From assembly GCA_007121055.1 (NCBI GenBank), contig SKMM01000342.1, forward strand, positions 1 through 5,499: a stretch of DNA of 5,499 nt, written 5' to 3'. Positions 1-5,388 of the stretch are shown here, one piece after another. The notes under the pieces were generated by a model. It was not told the DNA's origin. It did no database searches and saw only the letters and a list, made by a program, of their open reading frames with translations. This DNA is from Paracoccaceae bacterium. GTDB taxonomy: Bacteria; Pseudomonadota; Alphaproteobacteria; Rhodobacterales; Rhodobacteraceae. Each line of letters opens with the position of its first letter. The first letter of the stretch is position 1. Both the position numbers and the translations under genes were made by a program.

Positions 1-572
1 TCACGCTCCGCACCCGCAAGGGCGAGGTCAGTTTCGACACCGACGAACACCCCAAGCCCACCACGGCCGAGGGCCTCGCCGCCCTGCGCCCGGCGTTCCG
101 CAAGGACGGCAGCGTCACCGCCGGCAACGCCAGCGGTCTCAACGATGGCGCCGCCGCGCTGGTGCTGGCGCGCGCCGAGGCCGCCGAGGCCGCCGGCCTT
201 CGGCCGCAAGCCCGCGTGCTGGGCTATGCCCATGCCGGCGTGGACCCAAAGGTGATGGGCCTCGGCCCGATTCCCGCCGTGCAGGCCCTCTGCGCCCGAA
301 CCGGGCTGACGGTGGAGGATTTCGACGTCATCGAATCGAATGAGGCGTTCGCCGCCCAGGCCCTTGCGGTGAACCGCGGACTGGGCCTGGATGCCGCGCG
401 CGTGAACCCCAACGGCGGGGCCATCGCCATGGGCCACCCCATCGGCGCCACCGGCGCGATCCTTGCGGTCAAGGCACTGGCGGAACTCTCCCGCACCGGA
501 GGCCGGCGGGCGCTGGTGACCATGTGCATCGGCGGCGGCCAGGGCATCGCACTCGCCATCGAGCGGCTTTGA
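1..572 (+). CDS. Thiolase (acetyl-CoA acyltransferase / beta-ketothiolase, BktB-like), 3' part
   Basis: Open from the left edge (first full codon at base 3) to TGA at 570-572, giving the last 189 residues of a protein that is normally about 390 long. Thiolases condense two acyl-CoAs, or cleave a 3-ketoacyl-CoA, in the cytoplasm. Visible signatures are TAGNASGLNDGAAA (CoA/loop region), SNEAFAAQ (Asn at fragment residue 113), GHPIGATGA (catalytic His, fragment residue 145) and MCIGGGQG (catalytic Cys, fragment residue 175, 14 residues before the C-terminus as in the Zoogloea enzyme). The acylated N-terminal Cys lies outside the window. The wording of the last 80 residues (VNPNGG, ALVTMCIGGGQGIA) recalls Ralstonia BktB more than PhaA, so a broad-chain beta-ketothiolase is plausible. 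The exact substrate (acetoacetyl-CoA for PHB, longer ketoacyl-CoA, or a degradation pathway) cannot be settled from this half. No neighbouring PHB gene is visible. The downstream gap of 350 bases suggests it is not in an operon with purS. Confidence 0.95.
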   Translation, partial: TLRTRKGEVSFDTDEHPKPTTAEGLAALRPAFRKDGSVTAGNASGLNDGAAALVLARAEAAEAAGLRPQARVLGYAHAGVDPKVMGLGPIPAVQALCARTGLTVEDFDVIESNEAFAAQALAVNRGLGLDAARVNPNGGAIAMGHPIGATGAILAVKALAELSRTGGRRALVTMCIGGGQGIALAIERL

Positions 573-612
573 CCCCCCGCGGCCAACCGAAACCGGCGCC
601 CCTCGATCTGCA

Positions 613-680
613 GAGGATCGGCGGGCTTCACAAAGGGCCGGGCCAGCATGGAGGTCCGGGCATAGCATCTGCCGATCCTC
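613..680. repeat. Inverted repeat, 10-base perfect arms
   Basis: Arm GAGGATCGGC at 613-622 is exactly complementary to GCCGATCCTC at 671-680, with 48 bases between. As RNA the stem can extend inward by three more pairs (two of them G-U). There is no T-run after the right arm, so it is not a standard intrinsic terminator. It could be a structured 3' UTR of the thiolase message, a small RNA, or a chance match in GC-rich DNA. Confidence 0.45.
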
Positions 681-771
681 GGCGTTCGTCGCTACGCGCC
701 ATGACAACCCGGGCGTTGTCCCCGTGTCTGCCCTAAGGTGGGACGCCGCCACAGGCGCGACCGCGCGGCTT

Positions 772-811
772 GCCCCGCGCCGGGGCCGAGGGGGCTCGAT
801 GCCCCCGAGGC
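772..811 (+). other. Two mutually exclusive GC hairpins upstream of purS
   Basis: The first hairpin is 772-786, GCCCCG-CGC-CGGGGC (6 pairs, 3-base loop). The second spans 785-811, with stem GGGGGC (790-795) and GCCCCC (801-806) around loop TCGAT, then a symmetric tandem G-A/A-G internal step (788-789 with 807-808), then three more pairs (785-787 with 809-811). The two share bases 785-786, so they compete slightly. Tandem G-A steps are common in stable RNA helices. Whether this part is transcribed is unknown, because the best purS promoter lies downstream of it. It could act in an RNA reading through from the thiolase gene. Confidence 0.35.
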
Positions 812-851
812 GCCGGGCCTGCGATGCAGCCAGGGCCATGTGCGGGGCGGG

Positions 852-880
852 TTGCCCGGAGCCTCGGCTCGGGGTATCGC
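852..880 (+). promoter_or_regulatory. Candidate sigma-70-type promoter for purS-purQ
   Basis: TTGCCC at 852-857 (4 of 6 to TTGACA) and TATCGC at 875-880 (3 of 6 to TATAAT) are separated by exactly 17 bases. Initiation would fall near 886-888, giving a leader of about 36 bases that includes the purS ribosome site. The match is moderate and rests on spacing as much as on the boxes. Confidence 0.35.
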
Positions 881-881
881 G

Positions 882-898
882 CGGTCAAGACACGGTCA
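882..898 (+). repeat. Short direct repeat CGGTCA-N5-CGGTCA before purS
   Basis: CGGTCA occurs at 882-887 and again at 893-898, an 11-base period that puts both copies on the same face of the helix. It lies just downstream of the candidate -10 box and ends 10 bases before the Shine-Dalgarno. This placement would suit a repressor operator, but no regulator is known to me for this motif here. Confidence 0.3.
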
Positions 899-908
899 GG
901 GCGCGGGC

Positions 909-915
909 GAGGAGG
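909..915 (+). promoter_or_regulatory. Shine-Dalgarno of purS
   Basis: GAGGAGG lies seven bases before the ATG at 923. It is a near-perfect anti-16S match and fixes the purS start there, against longer in-frame options upstream. Confidence 0.85.
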
Positions 916-922
916 CTGGGCG

Positions 923-1162
923 ATGCGGGCACGGGTGACGGTGATGCTCAGGGACGGTGTGCTCGACCCGCAGGGCGAGGCGGTGCGCCATGCGCTGGGC
1001 AGCCTCGGCTTCACCGCGGTCGAGGGCGTGCGGCAGGGCAAGGTGATCGAGCTCGACCTCGCCGCCGCGGACGCCACCGCCGCCGAGGCCGAGGTGCGGG
1101 CCATGTGCGAGAAGCTCCTCGCCAACACCGTGATCGAACGCTACGCCGTCGAGATCCTCTGA
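923..1162 (+). CDS. purS: Phosphoribosylformylglycinamidine synthase subunit PurS
   Basis: PurS is the small (79 residues here, about 80 usual) scaffold subunit of the three-part FGAM synthase (PurL-PurQ-PurS). The complex makes formylglycinamidine ribonucleotide from FGAR, ATP and glutamine in the cytoplasm, and PurS is thought to hold PurQ on PurL for ammonia transfer. The protein begins MRARVTVMLRDGVLDPQGEA, the typical family opening: a beta strand, then the GVLDPQG turn, then a helix with ALGSLGF. The second half, GKVIELDL followed by a helix and a terminal strand, completes the expected fold. The start is chosen by the strong Shine-Dalgarno at 909-915 and by family length; the frame stays open to about 770, but that extension is low in complexity. 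It is followed 13 bases later by purQ, so the two are clearly one operon. Confidence 0.95.
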   Translation: MRARVTVMLRDGVLDPQGEAVRHALGSLGFTAVEGVRQGKVIELDLAAADATAAEAEVRAMCEKLLANTVIERYAVEIL

Positions 1163-1175
1163 GCGCGGAACCACC

Positions 1176-1844
1176 ATGAAAGCCGCCGTCATCACCTTCC
1201 CCGGCTCCAACTGCGACCGCGACCTGGCCGTGGCCTTCGCCGCGGCGGGCTTCGACGTCGCCCGCGTCTGGCACAAGGACAGCGCGCTGCCCGCGGGCCT
1301 CGACGTGGTGGGCCTGCCGGGCGGGTTCTCCTTCGGCGACCACCTGCGCTGCGGGGCGATCGCGGCGCGGGCACCGATCATGGGGGCCGTGGCCGGCTTC
1401 GCCCGCGCGGGCGGGCATGTGCTGGGGATCTGCAACGGGTTCCAGGTGCTGTGCGAGGCGGGCCTGCTGCCCGGCGCGCTGATGCGCAACGCGGGCCTGC
1501 GCTTCGTCTGCCGGCCCGAGCGGCTGCGGGTCGCCACCGCCGACAGCCCCTTTCTGGCGGGCTGGGACCGGGGCGCCGAGATCACCCTGCCCATCGCGCA
1601 TCATGACGGCAACTACCGCGCCGACGACGCGCTGCTGGACCGGCTCCGGGGCGAGGACCGCATCGCCTTCACCTATGCCGCCAACCCCAACGGCTCGGCC
1701 GGAGACATCGCGGGCGTGCTGTCGGACAACCGCCGCGTGCTGGGCCTGATGCCCCATCCCGAGCGCGCCGCGGACCCGCGGCTGGGCCCGGCCGACGGCG
1801 CGATGCTGTTCCGGGCGCTGGCCTCGGTGCTCACCCCCGCCTGA
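1176..1844 (+). CDS. purQ: Phosphoribosylformylglycinamidine synthase subunit PurQ (glutaminase)
   Basis: PurQ is a 222-residue class I glutamine amidotransferase, the full usual length for the small PurQ type. It hydrolyses glutamine and passes ammonia to PurL in the fourth step of purine synthesis. The N-terminus has the family pattern FPGSNCDRD (8-16), followed by LPGGFSFGDHLRCGAIA (47-63). The nucleophile elbow is GICNGFQ with catalytic Cys86. The other triad residues are His194 and Glu196 in MPHPER. The substrate-loop sequence AHHDGNY is also present. The ribosome site before the ATG is weak (GCGGAA at 1165-1170), consistent with coupling to purS, whose stop is 13 bases upstream. The large subunit purL does not follow; a dctB gene does, after 85 bases. 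Confidence 0.97.
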   Translation: MKAAVITFPGSNCDRDLAVAFAAAGFDVARVWHKDSALPAGLDVVGLPGGFSFGDHLRCGAIAARAPIMGAVAGFARAGGHVLGICNGFQVLCEAGLLPGALMRNAGLRFVCRPERLRVATADSPFLAGWDRGAEITLPIAHHDGNYRADDALLDRLRGEDRIAFTYAANPNGSAGDIAGVLSDNRRVLGLMPHPERAADPRLGPADGAMLFRALASVLTPA

Positions 1845-1894
1845 GGCCGCCGGGCCGCGCAGACGGACGCCAGGCCCAGTGTCACGGCAGGTGC

Positions 1895-1923
1895 TTGAGC
1901 GAAAGCCCGCGGGCGCCTATCTT
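1895..1923 (+). promoter_or_regulatory. Sigma-70-type promoter of dctBD, apparently leaderless
   Basis: TTGAGC (1895-1900, 4 of 6) and TATCTT (1918-1923, 4 of 6) are separated by the optimal 17 bases. The -10 box ends six bases before the ATG at 1930, so transcription should begin at or within a base or two of that ATG. There is no Shine-Dalgarno before the ATG, which agrees with a leaderless message. No sigma-54 (-24/-12) element is seen. Confidence 0.55.
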
Positions 1924-1929
1924 GGCGCG

Positions 1930-3714
1930 ATGGATGACAGCGCGCCCCTGACCCGGCCGGATCGCACCGTCGGACGCATCCTGCGTGCGCTGTCGGGCCG
2001 GTGGCTGGTGATCATGGTGCTGGTGCTGGCGGTGGTGGCAGTGTCGGTGGCCAACAGCTTGCTGACCGAGCGCTTCACGGAATCCCTGCGCAACCGGGCC
2101 GAGCTGCGGCTCGCGCTCTTCTCTGGCAACATCCAGGCCGAGTTGCAGCGCACGGCGGTGGTCCCCCTCCTGCTGGCGCGCGACCCCGAACTGGTGGGCG
2201 CGCTGCAGGCCGGCGAGTATACCCAGACTTCGGCCCGGCTGATGGCGCTGCAGTCCGACATCGGCGCGGCCTCGCTGCAGCTTCTCGACACTTCGGCGCG
2301 GGTGGTGGCGGCCACCGACCGCAACCAGATCGGCACCAGCCACCGCGAGAGCCCCTTCTTCGTTTCGGCGCGCCGGGTCAACGACACGGTCTTCACCGTG
2401 GCCGAAAAGCCCAGCGGCGGGTTCGAATTCAGCCACAGCCGCGCCATCCGCGACGGCGGGCGCCTGCTGGGCGTCGTCGTCGTGGCCGTGGACCTCGGCC
2501 AGTTCGAGCGCGGCTGGTCGCCGTTTGCCGACACCGTGGCCGTGACCGACAGCGAGGGCCGCATCGTCCTGTCCACCGACCCGCGCTGGCGCGGCCGGAC
2601 CCTGGACGAGGCGGTGGAGCTGTCGCAGGTGGGCGGCACCTGGGCGCGGGTGATCCGCACCGCCACCGAACGGCTCGGCATGGCACCCGATGCCTGGCTG
2701 CGCGGGGAACCCGTGCTGCGCTCAGAGGCGCGGATGCCGTTCCGGGGCTGGCGGCTGGTGTCCTTCACCCCCGCCGACACCGCGCGCGAGCGCGTCAACG
2801 GCTTCCTTGCGCTGGTGATCATGGCCTTCGCCATCCTGCTGGCCGGCGCCTTCTACCTCACCAGCCGGCGGGCGCGGTTCCAGACCGCGCTGCTGTCGCG
2901 CGAATCGGCCGAGCTGAGGGCCCTCAACGTCCGCCTGCAGCGCGAGATCGCCGAGCGCGAGAAGGCGCAGAAGGACCTCGCCGTGGCCGAGCAGACGCTG
3001 GCGCAGTCCTCGAAACTCGCCGTGATGGGCGAGATGTCGGCCGCCGTCAGCCACGAGTTGAACCAGCCACTGGCGGCGATGAAGACCTATCTGGCCGGCG
3101 CCCGCCTGCTGCTGCAGCGCCGCCGCCCCGAGGAGGCGCTGAGCGCCTTCGAGCGCATCGACGACCTGATCGCGCGCATGGGGGCGATCACGCGACAGCT
3201 CAAGGGCTTCGCCCGCAAGGGGGGCGATGCCTTCGCGGCGGTGGACATGCGCGCCTGCGTCTCCGGCGCGCTGGAGATGATGGAGCCGCAGCTGCGCACC
3301 CGCCGGGTGCGTCTGGTGCGCTCGGTCCCGCGCGAGCCGGTGATGGTGCGGGGCGACCGCATCCGCATCGAACAGGTGATCGTGAACCTGTTGCGCAACG
3401 CGCTCGACGCCACGCGCGGGACGGCCGAGCCGCAGATCGAGATCCTGCTGAGCCGGGGCGAGACCGCCACGCTGACGGTGCGCGACAACGGCCACGGCAT
3501 CGCGCAGCTCGACAGCCTGTTCGAGCCCTTCTTCACCACCAAGGGCCCGGGCGACGGGGTGGGGCTGGGGCTTGCGATCTCTTCGGGGATCGTGGCGGAC
3601 CATGGCGGGCGACTGACCGCGCGGAACGTTCCGGCGGGGGGCGCCGTTTTCGAGATGCAGCTGCCGCTGGAGGGCGCCGAGGAGACCGGGCCCGCGGCCA
3701 CGGCGGCGGAATGA
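1930..3714 (+). CDS. dctB: C4-dicarboxylate sensor histidine kinase DctB
   Basis: DctB is an inner-membrane sensor kinase of 594 residues, close to the usual 600. TM1 is at about 25-45 and TM2 at about 291-311. Between them are about 245 periplasmic residues of DctB-like tandem PAS/Cache type (LQLLDTSARVVAATD, then SHRESPFF, then LLGVVVVAVDLGQFE). A charged coiled coil (about 330-365) leads to the DHp domain with SHELNQPLAAMKTY and phospho-acceptor His375. The ATPase has the N box (Asn486, Asn490), DNGHGI (519-524), FEPFFTTK (531-538) and GVGLGL (543-548). It should autophosphorylate on sensing succinate, malate or fumarate and pass phosphate to DctD, encoded 19 bases downstream. ATG 1930 is chosen because the promoter's -10 box abuts it. 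An in-frame GTG at 1879 would add 17 residues (611 total), but it lies upstream of that promoter and has no clear ribosome site. The ligand is inferred from the family. The binding motif departs from the S-Y/F-R-P-Y-F form I recall for classical DctB. Confidence 0.93.
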   Translation: MDDSAPLTRPDRTVGRILRALSGRWLVIMVLVLAVVAVSVANSLLTERFTESLRNRAELRLALFSGNIQAELQRTAVVPLLLARDPELVGALQAGEYTQTSARLMALQSDIGAASLQLLDTSARVVAATDRNQIGTSHRESPFFVSARRVNDTVFTVAEKPSGGFEFSHSRAIRDGGRLLGVVVVAVDLGQFERGWSPFADTVAVTDSEGRIVLSTDPRWRGRTLDEAVELSQVGGTWARVIRTATERLGMAPDAWLRGEPVLRSEARMPFRGWRLVSFTPADTARERVNGFLALVIMAFAILLAGAFYLTSRRARFQTALLSRESAELRALNVRLQREIAEREKAQKDLAVAEQTLAQSSKLAVMGEMSAAVSHELNQPLAAMKTYLAGARLLLQRRRPEEALSAFERIDDLIARMGAITRQLKGFARKGGDAFAAVDMRACVSGALEMMEPQLRTRRVRLVRSVPREPVMVRGDRIRIEQVIVNLLRNALDATRGTAEPQIEILLSRGETATLTVRDNGHGIAQLDSLFEPFFTTKGPGDGVGLGLAISSGIVADHGGRLTARNVPAGGAVFEMQLPLEGAEETGPAATAAE

Positions 3715-3720
3715 CAGGAC

Positions 3721-3727
3721 AGGGGAG
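3721..3727 (+). promoter_or_regulatory. Shine-Dalgarno of dctD
   Basis: AGGGGAG at 3721-3727, six bases before the GTG at 3734, lies in the 19-base gap after the dctB stop. It supports the GTG start, which also gives a receiver domain beginning at the usual place. Confidence 0.75.
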
Positions 3728-3733
3728 AGTGCG

Positions 3734-5065
3734 GTGGCACGCGCATTGAAGGTGGCGATCGTCGACGACGAACAGGACATGCGCGCCTCGATCGGGCAGT
3801 GGCTGGCCCTGTCGGGCTTCGAGACGGTGGCCTATGGCAGCGCCGAGGAGGCGTTGCGCGACATCCGCCCCGACTGGCCGGGCGTGGTGGTCAGCGATGT
3901 GCGGATGCCCGGCCTCGACGGGGTGGCCTTCCTCAAGCGCCTGATGTCGATGGATTCGGGCCTGCCGGTGATCCTGATCACCGGCCATGGCGACGTGCCC
4001 ATGGCGGTGGAGGCGATGCGGCTGGGCGCCTTCGACTTCCTCGAAAAGCCCTTCGATCCGGACCGGATGACGGATCTGGTCAAGCGCGCGGGGCAGGCTC
4101 GGCGGCTGACGCTGGAGAACCGGGCGCTGCGCACCGAACTGGCCGACGCCCCGGTGCTGATGAAGCGGCTGGTGGGTGCGAGCCCGATGATGGAGCGGCT
4201 GCGCGAGGACATCCTCGATCTGGGCCAGGCGGATGCCCATGTGCTGATCGACGGCGAGACCGGGACCGGCAAGACGCTGGTCGCCCATGCCCTGCACGCC
4301 GTGGGGCCGCGCGGCGGCCGGCGTTTCGTCACGCTCTCCTGCGCGGCCTTCGACGAGGCCACGCTACAGGCCCGTCTGTTCGGCCCCGCCGAGGAGGGCG
4401 AGCCCGGCCCGCTGGTGGAGGAGGCCCGCGGGGGCACGCTCCTGCTGGAGGACATTGAGGCGCTACCCCCTGCCCTGCAGGCGCGGCTCGTGACCTTCCT
4501 CAACGACCAGGGCACCCCGCCCGAGACGCGGATCATCGCCATCTGCAACGCCCACCAGCCGCACCGCACGCTGGAGGACGCGCTGCGCCCCGACCTCTAC
4601 TACCGGCTCGCGGCGCTGAAGATCACCCTGCCCCCCCTGCGCACCCGCGGAGAGGACATCCTCGCCCTGTTCACCTCCTGCGTCGAGCAGTTCGCCGAGG
4701 AATACGGCTGCGAACCGCCCCAGGTCACCGCGCAGGAGGCGGCGCAGTTGTTGCAGGCGCCCTGGCCGGGCAATGTCCGCCAGCTCATCAACATCGCGGA
4801 ACGCGCGGTGCTGCAGAACCGCCGCGGCTCGGGCTCCATCGCGTCGCTTCTGATGGCCGACAGCGAGGCCGCCGACACCGGCATGACCACCGAGGGCAAG
4901 CCCCTGAAGGAGCATGTCGAGGCCTTCGAGAAGATGCTGATCGACAACACCATGCGCCGCCACAAGGGCTCCATCGTGGCGGTGATGGAGGAGCTGTGCC
5001 TGCCCCGCCGGACGCTTAACGAGAAGATGGCCAAATACGGCCTTGCCCGCGCCGACTACGTCTGA
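3734..5065 (+). CDS. dctD: DctD-type response regulator lacking the GAFTGA sigma-54 loop
   Basis: The protein has 443 residues and an NtrC-family layout. The receiver (about 4-120) has Asp11-Asp12, phospho-acceptor Asp55, Thr83 and Lys105, so it should take phosphate from DctB. The AAA+ domain (about 145-370) has Walker A GETGTGKT (174-181, Lys180), Arg285 and Arg291 in RPDLYYRL, and sensor II in WPGNVRQL (344-351, Arg349). The Fis-type HTH (about 411-436) includes LPRRTLNEKMAKYGL, as in DctD. Two features are odd. Between LFG (215-217) and GGT (233-235) there are 15 residues where about 21 are usual, and no GAFTGA is present. The Walker B pair reads LLLED (Glu239-Asp240) instead of Asp-Glu. 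From family knowledge it should control dicarboxylate transport. From these losses I infer it does not remodel sigma-54 holoenzyme and may instead act with sigma-70 polymerase or as a repressor. The GTG start is supported by the AGGGGAG ribosome site. The reading frame is intact throughout. Confidence 0.93.
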   Translation: MARALKVAIVDDEQDMRASIGQWLALSGFETVAYGSAEEALRDIRPDWPGVVVSDVRMPGLDGVAFLKRLMSMDSGLPVILITGHGDVPMAVEAMRLGAFDFLEKPFDPDRMTDLVKRAGQARRLTLENRALRTELADAPVLMKRLVGASPMMERLREDILDLGQADAHVLIDGETGTGKTLVAHALHAVGPRGGRRFVTLSCAAFDEATLQARLFGPAEEGEPGPLVEEARGGTLLLEDIEALPPALQARLVTFLNDQGTPPETRIIAICNAHQPHRTLEDALRPDLYYRLAALKITLPPLRTRGEDILALFTSCVEQFAEEYGCEPPQVTAQEAAQLLQAPWPGNVRQLINIAERAVLQNRRGSGSIASLLMADSEAADTGMTTEGKPLKEHVEAFEKMLIDNTMRRHKGSIVAVMEELCLPRRTLNEKMAKYGLARADYV

Positions 5066-5090
5066 TCGGGGTCGCGGGGCCTTGCCGGAT

Positions 5091-5103
5091 GGCCCTTAGG
5101 GCC
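5091..5103 (+). terminator. Small hairpin after dctD, possible terminator
   Basis: GGCCC (5091-5095) and GGGCC (5099-5103) pair around TTA, 26 bases after the dctD stop. An alternative pairing uses GGGGCC at 5076-5081 with 5091-5096. There is no T-run, so termination may be weak, Rho-assisted, or absent. Confidence 0.3.
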
Positions 5104-5388
5104 GGGGCGCTCACGTCGGCAGGACCCGGCCCATGCACTCAGGCGTTGCGTCAGGGGCTCTCCCATCTGGCTGCTCCATTGCTGGCGTCGGCCCACGGCC
5201 GTCTGCGGGGTCCAGTGTGCCGGGCCGCAGGTCCCGGGTTGAGGGGCGCGATGGGCGCCAGTGGCCCTGCGGCCCGCTGCCCGGCCATGACGGCATGCCC
5301 GCTCATTCCCGGGACCCATCCGATGACGGTCTGCTACGATTGGCCGGGCACGATGCCGCCGGCTGCATCCGGCCCCGCCCCGGCAACC
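5104..5388. other. GC-rich non-coding stretch downstream of dctD
   Basis: No gene can be supported here. Open frames of about 95-113 codons exist on both strands, but their translations are low-complexity Ala/Pro/Gly/Arg with no recognisable motif and no good ribosome site, and third-position GC in the plus frame from 5089 looks lower than in the real genes. The stretch contains the inverted repeat at 5221-5276. It could be a decayed gene, but I can name no parent. Confidence 0.6.
5221..5276. repeat. Inverted repeat with 11-base perfect arms and a nested hairpin
   Basis: CGGGCCGCAGG (5221-5231) is exactly complementary to CCTGCGGCCCG (5266-5276). Inside the 34-base loop, GGCGC (5245-5249) pairs with GCGCC (5255-5259) around GATGG. 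As RNA this would be a long stem with an internal hairpin. No T-run follows. It may be a folded RNA element or a relic of a repeat or insertion; it is unassigned. Confidence 0.45.

Larger units (their letters stand above)
573..922. other. Gene-free stretch between the thiolase and purS
   Basis: This stretch holds 350 bases with no convincing gene. Frames open across it give Arg/Pro/Gly-rich translations without family character, as expected of GC-rich non-coding DNA. The purS frame can be extended upstream to about 770, but that extension is low in complexity and unlike PurS. The stretch does contain a 10-base inverted repeat (613-680), two overlapping GC hairpins (772-811), a candidate promoter (852-880) and a direct repeat (882-898), listed separately. 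No T-run-type terminator for the thiolase gene is visible, and I recognise no known purine or ZTP riboswitch. Confidence 0.7.

Noticed and set aside
770..922. Upstream in-frame extension of purS
   Set aside because: The extra 51 residues are low-complexity Arg/Gly/Pro, absent from PurS proteins, and the strong Shine-Dalgarno at 909-915 points to ATG 923.
573..922. Purine or ZTP riboswitch before purS
   Set aside because: I cannot find the conserved core of either class; only generic GC hairpins are visible.
1879..1929. GTG at 1879 as the dctB start
   Set aside because: It adds 17 residues with no clear ribosome site and lies upstream of the promoter whose -10 box abuts ATG 1930. It remains possible if transcription comes from purQ.
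3711..3749. ATGA overlap at the dctB stop as a coupled start for dctD
   Set aside because: The ATG at 3711 is in a different frame from dctD and reaches a stop after 12 codons.
2001..3749. Very long second frame across dctB
   Set aside because: It is a GC-rich shadow. Its translation is Arg/Gly/Pro-rich without domains, while the dctB frame carries all the kinase motifs.
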